Shown here one piece after another: positions 7,847 to 17,549 of a DNA stretch of 64,000 nucleotides. This DNA is from an uncultured Bacteroidia bacterium (GTDB lineage Bacteria; Bacteroidota; Bacteroidia; Bacteroidales; Prolixibacteraceae). A program made the translations under genes and the position numbers. The notes under the pieces were generated by a model that saw only the letters and a program-made list of their open reading frames with translations, did not search any database and had not been told where the DNA came from. The stretch covers positions 1 to 64,000 of the forward strand of contig CAIVMQ010000034.1 in the NCBI GenBank assembly GCA_903907075.1. Reading direction: 5' to 3'. Every line of letters begins with the position of its first letter. Position 1 is the first letter of the stretch.

Positions 7847-9370
7847 ATGAGTGAATTGAAAAAAATAAAATCGGCTTTAATATCTGTATATTATAAAGAT
7901 GGGTTAGACGAAATTATTTATAAGCTTGATAATCTGGGAGTAAAAATCTATTCTACTGGAGGAACTCAGGATTTCATCGAAAGTTTAAACATTAAAGTAA
8001 CAGCAGTAGAGGAACTGACCTCCTACCCTTCTATTTTAGGCGGCAGAGTAAAGACCTTACATCCCAAAATATTTGGAGGGATACTCGCTCGTCGTGATAA
8101 CGAAGGTGATCGTGCTCAGCTTTCTCAATATGAGATCCCTGAAATTGATCTGGTGATCGTTGACCTTTACCCTTTTGAAGCAACAGTTGCTGCTGGCGCT
8201 TCAGACCCTGAAATCATTGAAAAGATTGATATTGGCGGTATATCGCTAATCAGAGGAGCGGCGAAAAACTTTAACGATGTTGTAATAATCTCAAATAAGT
8301 CGCAGTATAGCTCGCTGGTTGAATTGCTAAATTCAGGCAATGGAGTTACCTCCTTAGCAGACCGCCGTAAATATGCAGCCGAAGCATTTGCAACCTCCTC
8401 ACATTACGACTCTGCAATTTACAACTACTTTGCAGGAGAATGGCCCGAGCAGTTCAGATCTAGCTTCAACGACTCCAAGCACCTGCGTTACGGTGAAAAC
8501 CCACATCAAAAAGGGGTCTTCTTTGGCAATTTCGATGCAATGTTTGATCAGCTTGCGGGCAAGGAAATTTCATACAATAACTTATTGGATATCGATGCCG
8601 CGGTAAATTTAATTGATGAATTTTCCGAAACAACATTTGCGATATTAAAACACAACAATGCTTGTGGATGTGCTTCACGCGAATCAGTCTTCGAGGCATA
8701 TCAGGCGGCCTTAGCCGGTGATCCGGTATCTGCTTACGGAGGTATATTTGTAACCAATGGGGCGATCGATACAGCAACCGCTGAAGAGGTTGGCAAGATA
8801 TTTTTCGAGGTTATTATAGCACCTTCTTATGACTCAGAAGCTTTAGAAGTGCTTAAATCAAAGAAGAATTTAATTGTATTAATTAGAAAAGATATCAATT
8901 TACCAGAGATGCAATACCGTAGCGTATTGAATGGTACGATTGTTCAGAATCGTGATTCTAAGAGAGAATCGTTGGCAGATCTTCAGACTGTTACCCAACT
9001 TTCACCCAATAATCAAACAATTGATGATTTATTGTTTGCAAATCGTTTGGTTAAACAGTCAAAATCGAATACTATTGTACTGGCAAAAGGAAAACAGTTA
9101 CTTGCAAGTGGCGTGGGACAGACTTCACGTGTTGATGCATTAAGACATGCGATTGAAAAAGCGAACTCTTTCGAGTTTGATTTAAAAGGTGCAGTGATGG
9201 CCTCGGATGCTTTCTTTCCATTTCCAGACTGTGTCGAAATAGCACATAACAAAGGAATTACCTCCGTAATTCAGCCTGGTGGATCAATACGAGATAAGCT
9301 CTCGATTGAATATTGTGACAACAATAATATGTCGATGGTTGTCACCGGTTTTAGGCATTTTAAACATTGA
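7847..9370 (+). CDS. purH: Bifunctional AICAR formyltransferase / IMP cyclohydrolase (PurH)
   Basis: Catalyses the last two steps of de novo purine synthesis: formyl transfer from 10-formyl-THF to AICAR, then ring closure to IMP. Residues 1-180 are the MGS-like cyclohydrolase domain, with STGGTQDF near 36 and GGRVKTLHPKIFGG near 65-78. The rest is the transformylase domain, with LRYGENPHQ near 209-217 and the KHNNACGCASRE catalytic block near 268-279. The 507-residue length is normal. The gap to mreB is 34 nt, so read-through into the cell-shape genes is likely, as is common in Bacteroidia. Confidence 0.97.
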   Translation: MSELKKIKSALISVYYKDGLDEIIYKLDNLGVKIYSTGGTQDFIESLNIKVTAVEELTSYPSILGGRVKTLHPKIFGGILARRDNEGDRAQLSQYEIPEIDLVIVDLYPFEATVAAGASDPEIIEKIDIGGISLIRGAAKNFNDVVIISNKSQYSSLVELLNSGNGVTSLADRRKYAAEAFATSSHYDSAIYNYFAGEWPEQFRSSFNDSKHLRYGENPHQKGVFFGNFDAMFDQLAGKEISYNNLLDIDAAVNLIDEFSETTFAILKHNNACGCASRESVFEAYQAALAGDPVSAYGGIFVTNGAIDTATAEEVGKIFFEVIIAPSYDSEALEVLKSKKNLIVLIRKDINLPEMQYRSVLNGTIVQNRDSKRESLADLQTVTQLSPNNQTIDDLLFANRLVKQSKSNTIVLAKGKQLLASGVGQTSRVDALRHAIEKANSFEFDLKGAVMASDAFFPFPDCVEIAHNKGITSVIQPGGSIRDKLSIEYCDNNNMSMVVTGFRHFKH

Positions 9371-9404
9371 TTCGTAGTATAAATTTAGATATAAAGAAGT
9401 AGAT

Positions 9405-10427
9405 ATGGGTTTATTTACATTTCTGACTCAGGAAATAGCTATTGACCTTGGTACGGCAAATACTATTATCATTCATAATGGAAAAGTTGTGGTTGATGAA
9501 CCATCAGTGGTTACCATTGATATGAAAACCGACAAGTTGGTAGCCATTGGAGAAAAGGCACGCCAGATGCAAGGCAAGACACACGCGAATTTAAAAACTA
9601 TTCGTCCGCTACAAGATGGTGTTATCGCCGATTTCAATGCAGCTGAGCAGATGATTCGTGGTATGATTAAAATGATCAACCCGAAGAAAAGATTCTTCTC
9701 TCCTGCCCTTAAAATGGTAATCTGTATCCCTTCTGGTTCAACTGAAGTTGAAATCAGAGCGGTTCGTGACTCTTCAGAGCATGCCGGAGGGCGCGATGTT
9801 TATATGATCTACGAGCCAATGGCAGCAGCAATCGGAATTGGATTGGATGTTGAAGCCCCTGAAGGGAATATGGTTGTAGACATCGGAGGTGGGACAACGG
9901 AGATCGCGGTTATTTCCTTAGGCGGTATCGTAACCAATAAATCTATCCGCATCGCGGGCGATGATCTAACTGCGGATATTTTAGAATATATGCGTCATCA
10001 GCATAATATTAAAATTGGTGAGCGCACAGCCGAGGATATTAAAATAAACGTAGGATCCGCCCTTTCTGAACTTGCCGATCCCCCTGCCGATTATATCGTT
10101 CGTGGACCGAATCAGATGACTGCTCTTCCTATCGAAGTTCCGGTATCGTATCAGGAGATTGCCCATAGTTTGGATAAATCGATTTCAAAAATTGAAACCG
10201 CAATTATCAGTGCCTTAGAACAAACACCACCTGAGCTTTATGCCGATATTGTTACGAGAGGAATTTGGCTCGCTGGTGGTGGTGCACTACTACGCGGATT
10301 AGATAAGAGATTATTCGACAAAATAAATATCCCATTTCATATTGCAGATGATCCGTTACGTGCTGTTGCGCGGGGAACAGGTGTCGCACTTAAAAACGTC
10401 GATAAATTCGCTTTCTTATTGAGATAA
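9405..10427 (+). CDS. mreB: Rod shape-determining protein MreB
   Basis: Actin-like ATPase that polymerises under the inner membrane and positions the elongation machinery. The 340 residues include the amphipathic N-terminal segment MGLFTFLTQEIA, phosphate-1 motif DLGTANT (14-20), the PSGSTEVEIRAVRDS region, YEPMAAAIGIG, phosphate-2 DIGGGTTEIAVI, and the adenosine motif WLAGGGALLRGLD near the C terminus. Length and motif order match canonical MreB rather than ParM or FtsA. It is first of the mreBCD-mrdA-rodA run. Confidence 0.97.
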   Translation: MGLFTFLTQEIAIDLGTANTIIIHNGKVVVDEPSVVTIDMKTDKLVAIGEKARQMQGKTHANLKTIRPLQDGVIADFNAAEQMIRGMIKMINPKKRFFSPALKMVICIPSGSTEVEIRAVRDSSEHAGGRDVYMIYEPMAAAIGIGLDVEAPEGNMVVDIGGGTTEIAVISLGGIVTNKSIRIAGDDLTADILEYMRHQHNIKIGERTAEDIKINVGSALSELADPPADYIVRGPNQMTALPIEVPVSYQEIAHSLDKSISKIETAIISALEQTPPELYADIVTRGIWLAGGGALLRGLDKRLFDKINIPFHIADDPLRAVARGTGVALKNVDKFAFLLR

Positions 10428-10468
10428 TTATATTAAAAGAAAGGACTATATTATCTGCCAATTAGCCT

Positions 10469-11332
10469 ATGAAGAACCTTTTTAAGTTAATCTACAGGTA
10501 TCATGTCTTTTTTGTGTTTATCCTGCTGGAAACATTTTCGTTGTCGGTAGCAATTACCAATAACAATTATCAACGAGCAACTTTTTTTGATTCAGGAAAT
10601 TTTCTTAGTGGTACTTTATTTGAAAAATTCTCCTCTGTAACGCAGATTTTTGAATTTAAACAGGTAAACCTTAAGATGGCAGAAGAAAATATTGTCTTAA
10701 GAAGTGCTTTACATGAGATGCTACTGAAATCAAATCGAGGAAATTACCGTACTTCTGATTCGATATATCTGCCTCAAATTGCCAAAGACTCGTCTCAAAA
10801 AGCGGTATATAAATTTACTACTGCCCGAGTAATAAATAACTCCATTAATCAACAGCACAATTTCATCACCTTAAACAAAGGTAGACGCGATGGAATAAAA
10901 CCCGACATGGGGGTGATTGCCAATGGTCAGGTTGTTGGATTGGTAACCAATGTTTCAGAAAATTTTAGCACCGTCATTTCTTTGCTTAATAGTAAATGGA
11001 AGATCAGTGCGAAAGTAAAAAGAAATGATTACTTCGGTTCGCTGTCCTGGGACGGAAAAGATTACAGAAGGGTTCAGCTTAACGAGATGCCTTATCACGT
11101 ACCCATCCAAAATGGGGATACTGTTGTTACCACAGGCTACTCTTCAAGTTTCCCTGAAGGGCTCATGATCGGAACAATATCTGAATTTACTATTGGCTCA
11201 GGAAGTAATTTTTATAAAATCGAAGTACTTTTGGGGGCAGACTTTAAAAATCTCGTTATTGTGGGATTAGTTGAAAATAAACAACTCAATGAAATTAAAC
11301 AATTAGAATCATTAAATAAGTATGGCAATTAA
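10469..11332 (+). CDS. mreC: Rod shape-determining protein MreC
   Basis: A bitopic inner-membrane protein that links MreB filaments to the periplasmic peptidoglycan synthases. The 287-residue sequence has one helix near 10-28, a coiled-coil-like stretch (about 62-92, including LKMAEENIVLRSALHEML), and the beta-rich MreC domain from about 115, with the characteristic NKGRRDGIKPDMGVIANGQV and VVTTGYSSSFPEGLMIG segments. Its end overlaps mreD by 11 nt, implying coupled translation. Confidence 0.93.
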   Translation: MKNLFKLIYRYHVFFVFILLETFSLSVAITNNNYQRATFFDSGNFLSGTLFEKFSSVTQIFEFKQVNLKMAEENIVLRSALHEMLLKSNRGNYRTSDSIYLPQIAKDSSQKAVYKFTTARVINNSINQQHNFITLNKGRRDGIKPDMGVIANGQVVGLVTNVSENFSTVISLLNSKWKISAKVKRNDYFGSLSWDGKDYRRVQLNEMPYHVPIQNGDTVVTTGYSSSFPEGLMIGTISEFTIGSGSNFYKIEVLLGADFKNLVIVGLVENKQLNEIKQLESLNKYGN

Positions 11333-11828
11333 TCCGTTTAAATATCTGCTCATATTTGTCGTTTCTGTTTTATTACAGGTGCTGATATTTAATAATATCT
11401 TAATTGCACGGGTAATCGCACCATTTGTATATATCCTTTTTATTGTATTATTGCCATTCGAAACCCCCCGATCGCTGCTGATGGTTCTGGCTTTGATACT
11501 GGGATTCACAGTCGATCTTTTCACCAATACACCGGGTGTTCATGCCTCAGCCTGCGTATTAATTGGATTCCTTAGACCTGTAATCCTAAATCTGATTACC
11601 TCGCGCGAAACCTTAGAATCGGTCTCAAACCCCAGGGTAAGCAATATGGGTTTTCACTGGTTTGCCACCTATGTCGCGTTTCTGGTAGTCACGCACCATT
11701 TATTCTTGTTTTTTATCGAAGCATTTACTTTTGACAGTTTTCTCTTAACCATCTTACGAGTTATTCTAAGTTCGGTAATGTCAATAGTACTGATTGTCTT
11801 GAGTCAGTTTTTAATTTTCCGTAATTAG
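11322..11828 (+). CDS. mreD: Rod shape-determining protein MreD
   Basis: A small hydrophobic inner-membrane protein, 168 residues, with about five or six predicted helices. It has the MreD-like opening PFKYLLIFVVSVLLQVLIFNNI, the GFTVDLFTNTPGVHASACVLIGFLRP segment, and a hydrophobic C-terminal helix. MreD is poorly conserved, so the call rests on hydropathy, these segments, and the position between mreC (11-nt overlap) and mrdA (18-nt gap). Confidence 0.88.
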   Translation: MAINPFKYLLIFVVSVLLQVLIFNNILIARVIAPFVYILFIVLLPFETPRSLLMVLALILGFTVDLFTNTPGVHASACVLIGFLRPVILNLITSRETLESVSNPRVSNMGFHWFATYVAFLVVTHHLFLFFIEAFTFDSFLLTILRVILSSVMSIVLIVLSQFLIFRN

Positions 11829-11846
11829 CGGATAAAACTCAAGAAA

Positions 11847-13676
11847 GTGGACCTCTACAGCAAACGTAAATATCTGATTATTGGGCTATTCTCTCTTACA
11901 GCCTTTATTATCACCATCCGATTATTCTATATTCAGGTATTAGACTCATCCTATAAAATTTCTGCCGCAAGTAATGTCTTGCGCAGGGAAATCAATTATC
12001 CGGCACGCGGGGTTATTTTCGACCGAAATGGTAAACTATTGGTCTTTAATCAAGCGGCCTATGATGTACTGATCACACCGAAAGAGATGAAAACATTTGA
12101 TACCATCGCTTTCTGCAAAATCGTTGGGGTAGAAAAAGAGGAGCTGATCAATGAAATCATAAAGGCTAAAAATTTTTCCCGTTTTAAACCCTCACCGATC
12201 ATTAAGCAGCTCTCTTCGCAAACATTCGCCGTTTTACAGGAACAGCTATTTAAATACCCCGGATTCTTTATTCAAGCTCGTACCCTTAGACAATATCCTT
12301 CTAAAATAGCCGCTCATGTATTAGGTTATGTTGGAGAGGTTGATCAAAAAATTATCGAGGGTAATAAATATTACGAGAATGGCGACTACATAGGAAGGAG
12401 TGGTATAGAGCGAGCATACGAAGATGAACTCAGAGGGGTAAAAGGAATCTCCTATAAAATGGTTGATGTTCACCAAATGGTAAAAGGGAACTTCGAAGAG
12501 GGGCGCTTGGATACTGCAGCTATAATTGGTAAAAACCTTGTCTCGACGCTCAATGGCGACTTACAAAGCTATGGTGAGCGTCTGCTGAGTGGAAAAGTTG
12601 GAAGTATTGTGGCAATAGAACCGGAAACAGGAGAGATCCTAGTCTTAGCCAGTGCTCCTACGTTTGATCCAGGCTTGTTTGTTGGTCGAGAACGATCACG
12701 GAACTACTCAAAACTCCTAATCGATCCAAATAAACCTATGCTAAACAGGGCGATTACCTCTTCGTACCCTCCGGGATCAACATTTAAATTAGCCAATGCA
12801 CTGATTGGTCTTCAGGATGGATTGTTGCAATCGGTGCGATATTCGTGCAATGGACCTAACTCGTCCCCAATAAAGTGCACCCATAACCATGAAACACCAT
12901 TAGGATTGGTATCTGCAATACGAGAATCGTGCAATTCATTTTTCTGGCAGGCATTTCGATCAGAGATCAATCATTTCTCTAACCCTGCAAAAGGGTTAGA
13001 TGCATTCCGAAATTCATTGCTCGAAATAGGAATAGGGAAGAAAATAGGAGGCGACTTATATGCCGAAACAACGGGAAGCGTTCCTACAGTCTCTTTCTAT
13101 GATAAATATTTTGGATCAGGAGGATGGAATTCATTAACAATCCGTTCTCTATCTATCGGACAAGGAGAGTTGCTGGTAACTCCACTTCAGCTATCGAATA
13201 TGGTATCGCTAATTGCAAATCGAGGTTACTACATAGCCCCACATCTGGTGCGTAGTATTCAGGATTATGATGGAACTCAGGATACCCTTAAATTTGAAAG
13301 GCACAACATTGATGCGGGAAGAGACAATTACGAAATGATTGTGCAGGGTATGGAGCAGGTTGTTGAGGCAGGAACAGCCCGGGCATCAGCTAAAATTGAC
13401 AGTATTATTATTTGTGGAAAAACAGGAACGGTACAAAATCCCCACGGAGAGGCCCACTCTGCTTTTGTGGCCTTCGCGCCAAAGATAAATCCGAAGATTG
13501 CTATTGCAGTATATATTGAAAATGGAGTCTGGGGGGCACGATATGCGGCTCCTATTGCTAGTTTAATCATTGAAAAATACCTCAAGGGAAAAATCGCCCC
13601 TTCGAGACAGCATTTTGAAGATGCTATGATAAATTCAGATTTAATATCCACCATGAAAACAGAAACAGGAGATTGA
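11847..13676 (+). CDS. mrdA: Penicillin-binding protein 2 (elongasome transpeptidase)
   Basis: Class B PBP that cross-links new peptidoglycan during lateral growth, partnered with RodA. The 609-residue protein has one N-terminal helix (about 9-29), a pedestal/dimerisation domain with PARGVIFDRNGKLL, and a transpeptidase domain from about 250. The catalytic SxxK is STFK at 311-314 after SYPPG, SCN follows in RESCNSF, and KTG is in CGKTGTVQNPHG near 518. The start is a GTG at 11847 preceded by a purine-rich AAGAAA; no ATG fits better. The stop overlaps the rodA start. Confidence 0.95.
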   Translation: MDLYSKRKYLIIGLFSLTAFIITIRLFYIQVLDSSYKISAASNVLRREINYPARGVIFDRNGKLLVFNQAAYDVLITPKEMKTFDTIAFCKIVGVEKEELINEIIKAKNFSRFKPSPIIKQLSSQTFAVLQEQLFKYPGFFIQARTLRQYPSKIAAHVLGYVGEVDQKIIEGNKYYENGDYIGRSGIERAYEDELRGVKGISYKMVDVHQMVKGNFEEGRLDTAAIIGKNLVSTLNGDLQSYGERLLSGKVGSIVAIEPETGEILVLASAPTFDPGLFVGRERSRNYSKLLIDPNKPMLNRAITSSYPPGSTFKLANALIGLQDGLLQSVRYSCNGPNSSPIKCTHNHETPLGLVSAIRESCNSFFWQAFRSEINHFSNPAKGLDAFRNSLLEIGIGKKIGGDLYAETTGSVPTVSFYDKYFGSGGWNSLTIRSLSIGQGELLVTPLQLSNMVSLIANRGYYIAPHLVRSIQDYDGTQDTLKFERHNIDAGRDNYEMIVQGMEQVVEAGTARASAKIDSIIICGKTGTVQNPHGEAHSAFVAFAPKINPKIAIAVYIENGVWGARYAAPIASLIIEKYLKGKIAPSRQHFEDAMINSDLISTMKTETGD

Positions 13677-15097
13677 AAACCAGTAATAACATATGGATAA
13701 ATCTTGACTGGTTAACGGTAATGCTCTATCTGTTACTTGTAATTCTTGGATGGATAAATATCTATGCCGCAGTATATAGCGACGAACATCAGAGCATTCT
13801 GGATATGGGGCAAAAATATGGCAAGCAGCTAATCTGGATCATAGCAGCTATAGTATTGGCGATAATGGTCTTTACGGTCGACAGTAAATTTTATGCCGCA
13901 TTTGCTTATCATATTTATGGTGCTACGATTCTGCTACTAATTGCTGTTCTCTTTTTGGGAAAAGAGGTTAACGGCGCACGAGCATGGTTTGAATTTGGAA
14001 ATATTGCTCTTCAACCCGCAGAGCTGGGGAAATTTGCGACTAATCTGGCAATCGCCAAATGTATTAGCCAATTCGATTTTAAGATCCAAAAAATGAGGTC
14101 CTACCTTATTTTAATCGCTATAATTGCGGTACCTGCACTGCTAATTATTCTTCAAAATGATACCGGATCGGCACTCGTATTTGCCGTCTTTGTGTTCGTA
14201 TTCTACCGCGAAGGGTTAAATGGAATGGTATTATTCTGGGGGTTTGCCGCTGCTGCACTATTTATCCTCTCACTAGTACTTGATGAGTTTAAATTACTCC
14301 TCTTTTTGCTCTCTATATCGATTGCCGCATATGGAGTCTTAAGACAGAGCGTCAAAGAATCATTAATTGGAACTCTAATTACATCCGGTATCCTTACCCT
14401 AATCTGGATAACCAATAGCTCAATGAATCTTGGAGCCACTCCTTTACAACTATTGACCATAACCACACTTCTAATTGCAGTCTTATTTATCGGCTATGGC
14501 ATTATAAAACATATCTCTGAAGTTTGGCGAATAGTGTTGTTTTTTATCTTCGCCATTGGAATATCAATGTCTGTAAATTATTTCTATAAAAATGTACTCG
14601 CCTCTCACCAGCGTGATCGTATTGATCAGGTATTGGGAATAAAAGTAGATAAATTAGGACGCGGATACAATGTCAACCAATCGAAAATTGCAATTGGATC
14701 AGGGGGATTCATCGGTAAAGGATTTCTAAAAGGGACACAAACAAAATTTAATTTCGTGCCCGAACAGAGCACTGACTTTATTTTTTGCACCGTTGGAGAA
14801 GAGTGGGGCTTCGTCGGATCGACGGTTGTACTGGGTCTTTTCCTTATTTTACTTGTCAGGCTTGTGTCGCTTGCCGAGCGACAGCGGTCACAGTTTAGCC
14901 GAGTCTATGGATATGGAGTTGCTTGCATCCTATTTTTCCATATTGCGATAAATATCTCAATGACAATTGGTCTTGCTCCGGTAATAGGTATACCCCTCCC
15001 CTTCTTTAGTTATGGCGGCTCTTCGTTGTGGGCCTTTACCATAATGCTCTTTATATTCTTACGCTTCGATGCCACCCGAACAGAAAATATACGATAA
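13673..15097 (+). CDS. rodA: Peptidoglycan glycosyltransferase RodA (SEDS family)
   Basis: A multi-pass inner-membrane lipid II polymerase of the elongasome. The 474-residue protein carries SEDS hallmarks: NGARAWFEFGNIALQPAELGKF near 102-123, QNDTGSALVF near 160, the RIDQVLG segment before the last helices, FVPEQSTDFIFCTVGEEWGF near 362, and GIPLPFFSYGGSS near the end. The most likely start is a TTG whose codon overlaps the mrdA stop, giving coupled translation; the alternative is an ATG 16 codons on. There is an extra loop and helix region around 185-270 compared with E. coli RodA, usual for Bacteroidia. Confidence 0.94.
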   Translation: MKTSNNIWINLDWLTVMLYLLLVILGWINIYAAVYSDEHQSILDMGQKYGKQLIWIIAAIVLAIMVFTVDSKFYAAFAYHIYGATILLLIAVLFLGKEVNGARAWFEFGNIALQPAELGKFATNLAIAKCISQFDFKIQKMRSYLILIAIIAVPALLIILQNDTGSALVFAVFVFVFYREGLNGMVLFWGFAAAALFILSLVLDEFKLLLFLLSISIAAYGVLRQSVKESLIGTLITSGILTLIWITNSSMNLGATPLQLLTITTLLIAVLFIGYGIIKHISEVWRIVLFFIFAIGISMSVNYFYKNVLASHQRDRIDQVLGIKVDKLGRGYNVNQSKIAIGSGGFIGKGFLKGTQTKFNFVPEQSTDFIFCTVGEEWGFVGSTVVLGLFLILLVRLVSLAERQRSQFSRVYGYGVACILFFHIAINISMTIGLAPVIGIPLPFFSYGGSSLWAFTIMLFIFLRFDATRTENIR

Positions 15098-15350
15098 AAA
15101 CTCTCTTCTGATTACTCTTCTTTATTCTATTTATTGAGCTAAAAACTGATCATAAAATAATATACAGATCCTAAATCAGATCAGTTGCGACAAAAATATT
15201 TAGTAATCCCCAATCATAGAAACGGACTATTTAGATTACGAAGTAACCGAAAGTATATAGCCTATTAAATCTTATGAATAGCATTTTGGATTAAAATAGA
15301 TCAAAAATATTAAAGCTTACCAATTCCAATATTCGACATCGATTTCTCTC

Positions 15351-15974
15351 CTAATAGTTAACTAAAACAGGTTTAAGTTCCGGCCGAACTATCTTATATT
15401 CCCCTAGAAATTCAATAAATTCAATGATTTCAGGGAAGAAACTATTAAATGCACTATTAAAAAAATGGTAATCATCCTTAAGTATCCGTAATGCAAATTC
15501 GGTCTGAGCAGGCAATGAGGTGTGTTTTGCCATTATTTGCAGTGTCTTTTCGATCCCTTCCAATGAACCATACGATTGCAACCGCTTATGCTGAATCAGA
15601 AAAGGGACAAAAAGCTTTACAGGTGCAGGAAGTTGAAAGAAATTTGCCAGGATGATCGCATGGAATCTCTTGGTAAAGGAGGGAAGTTTCTCTAATGAAT
15701 AGGTATGCCAATTAACTGCCAGGAAATGGTCAAGAAAAATATCCACCACAATACCGGCATATTTACCAAAGGCGGGTCTTAATTTAACAATGCACTCCCT
15801 GATAATAGGATGCGTATCGGTGAAGGTGTCAATCTGACGATGAAGCGTAATCCCTTTTGCCACCTGTGGAGAGTAGTCCAAAAATTTCTGACCTTTGATA
15901 TAGTCCCCAATAAAATTACCAAGAACCACCTCTTCGGATTCACCTGAGAGGTAGATATGGGCCAGGTAGTTCAC
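15351..15974 (-). CDS. Acyl carrier protein phosphodiesterase family protein (AcpH-like)
   Basis: The family removes the 4'-phosphopantetheine arm from acyl carrier protein, returning holo-ACP to apo-ACP. The protein starts with the family signature NYLAHIYLS. It also has GNFIGDYIKG, the ITLHRQIDTFTDTHP metal-binding block with H, D and D residues, and GIVVDIFLDHFLAVNW. I chose a GTG at 15974, which gives 207 residues; an ATG 11 codons upstream would add a poorly matching extension. The gap to the upstream nspC is 50 nt from this start, so the two are probably co-transcribed. No ACP gene is nearby, so the substrate is inferred from the family. Confidence 0.8.
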   Translation of the reverse strand: MNYLAHIYLSGESEEVVLGNFIGDYIKGQKFLDYSPQVAKGITLHRQIDTFTDTHPIIRECIVKLRPAFGKYAGIVVDIFLDHFLAVNWHTYSLEKLPSFTKRFHAIILANFFQLPAPVKLFVPFLIQHKRLQSYGSLEGIEKTLQIMAKHTSLPAQTEFALRILKDDYHFFNSAFNSFFPEIIEFIEFLGEYKIVRPELKPVLVNY

Positions 15975-16024
15975 GTAACAAGTTTTGTTTAATAATACAA
16001 AAAACACTTATAGTACTGAAATGG

Positions 16025-17170
16025 TTAAGCCATTCTATTTTTATAATCATCAAAATTAAAAGATCGGAGAAGTTTAAATCCTTTGTTTTCATTCCATATT
16101 CCTATTGAAGGGTGATGAACACCATTAAACATCGTGCTTTTAACCATTGTATAATGAATCATATCCTCAAAGACAACCTGATCACCCGCATTTAATACAT
16201 CATCAAACGACCAAAAACCCATATAATCACCGGCAAGACACGAGTTACCACCCATACGGTAAGTTGGTTTTCCGTCAATAGCATCCTGATATGCACCTCG
16301 AATACGTGGTTTATAGGGCATCTCGAGACAATCGGGCATGTGTGCCGTAAAAGATATATTTAAAATTGCGGTTTTAATTCCCTTTGTCTCTACAACGTCA
16401 ACAACTTCAGAGACCAACACACCCGTTTCCCATGCGAAAGCACTGCCCGGCTCAAGGATCACCTCGAGGTTGTTCCACCGTTGCTTGAATGCCTTAAGGG
16501 TGTTTATCAATAAATCCAAATCATACCCTTTCCTGGTCATCAAATGGCCACCACCCATATTAATCCACTTTAAGTTAGCCAGATATTTTCCAAATTTTGC
16601 TTCAAAGGCCTCCAGGGTTTTTACCAAATCCTCGGCACCTGATTCACACAACGTATGAAAGTGGAGACCTTCGACACCCTCAGGTAATACAGAACCTAAT
16701 TGCTCGGCTAAGATACCGAGTCGTGTTCCGGGTGAGCATGGATTGTAGAGAGCTGTCTCAACCTCAGAAAACTCAGGATTTACGCGCAATCCAACAGATA
16801 TCTTACGCGAAAAATTTTGAATATCCGGAAGATATCGGGATAACTGCGTGAGCGAATTAAAGGTAATGTGAGATGAATTTTCCAAGACATCCTTAAAGTC
16901 TGACTGCTGAAATGCCGCAGAATAGGTGTGGGCCAATGTTTTCATCTCTTCGCTGGCAAGTTTTGCCTCGCAGGCACCACTAGCCGCAGCACCCGTGATA
17001 TATTCCCGAATGATAGGGAATGCTCTCCACATCGAAAAACCTTTGAATGCGAGAATAATAGTAATACCTGCTTGCTCTTGTACAGACTTAATAAGCTGAA
17101 GATTATTACGCAATAACTCCTCTTCTATGAGATAACAGGGGGTTGGTATTTTCGAAAAATCAATAGACAT
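16025..17170 (-). CDS. nspC: Carboxynorspermidine decarboxylase (NspC)
   Basis: PLP-dependent fold III (alanine racemase-like) decarboxylase, acting on carboxyspermidine or carboxynorspermidine in the alternative polyamine pathway used by Bacteroidota. The 381-residue length is usual. The PLP lysine is K43 in ILAFKGFSMW. The GAAASGACEAKLASEE block, the GLRVNPEFSEVE segment, the GGGHLMTRKGYD block and the CLAGDYMG segment (active-site cysteine) are all in place. The partner carboxyspermidine dehydrogenase is not in the window. It follows the DUF721 gene by 73 nt. Confidence 0.93.
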   Translation of the reverse strand: MSIDFSKIPTPCYLIEEELLRNNLQLIKSVQEQAGITIILAFKGFSMWRAFPIIREYITGAAASGACEAKLASEEMKTLAHTYSAAFQQSDFKDVLENSSHITFNSLTQLSRYLPDIQNFSRKISVGLRVNPEFSEVETALYNPCSPGTRLGILAEQLGSVLPEGVEGLHFHTLCESGAEDLVKTLEAFEAKFGKYLANLKWINMGGGHLMTRKGYDLDLLINTLKAFKQRWNNLEVILEPGSAFAWETGVLVSEVVDVVETKGIKTAILNISFTAHMPDCLEMPYKPRIRGAYQDAIDGKPTYRMGGNSCLAGDYMGFWSFDDVLNAGDQVVFEDMIHYTMVKSTMFNGVHHPSIGIWNENKGFKLLRSFNFDDYKNRMA

Positions 17171-17243
17171 TATTTTTATACTATTTTGATAATCAATAAC
17201 GAATAACTACAATGCAGACATATTTAGATTCACTGAAAAGATC

Positions 17244-17534
17244 CTATTTTAAAACAATTGATTTTACAACGCGTGATCCAATACGCTGATTAATAGCTTG
17301 AATAATCTCATTTCGCATCATAAACAATTGATTTCTAACGATCGATGATCGCAAATGAATATAGAGAACCCCCTCTTTCATATAAATTGAAGAGGTGGCA
17401 TTGGCAATTTGTTTTCCAATTATCGATTCCCACATGTTAACCGCCTCAAGCTCGGCGATTTTGCCATCAATCTTCTCCACTTTTAAATAATCCTTAATAG
17501 CACTGCCCAAGGATTGAAACTCACTTCTTCTCAT
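17244..17534 (-). CDS. DUF721 (DciA-like) family protein
   Basis: A small 96-residue protein with the DUF721 pattern: an N-terminal helix (LGSAIKDYLKVEKIDGKIAE), the conserved WESIIGKQIANATS motif near 50, a beta segment (GVLYIHLRSSIVRNQL), and a C-terminal strand. In other bacteria DUF721/DciA proteins help load the replicative helicase, and they often lie next to recF or gyrase genes. Here it follows recF by 15 nt on the same strand, which supports a replication or repair role, though the precise function is inferred. Confidence 0.85.
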   Translation of the reverse strand: MRRSEFQSLGSAIKDYLKVEKIDGKIAELEAVNMWESIIGKQIANATSSIYMKEGVLYIHLRSSIVRNQLFMMRNEIIQAINQRIGSRVVKSIVLK

Positions 17535-17549
17535 CTTACCTACTTGAAT

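Noticed and set aside
7847-15097. purH joined to cell-shape genes as a novel link
   Set aside because: This gene order is, to my knowledge, common in Bacteroidia, so it is ordinary for the group.
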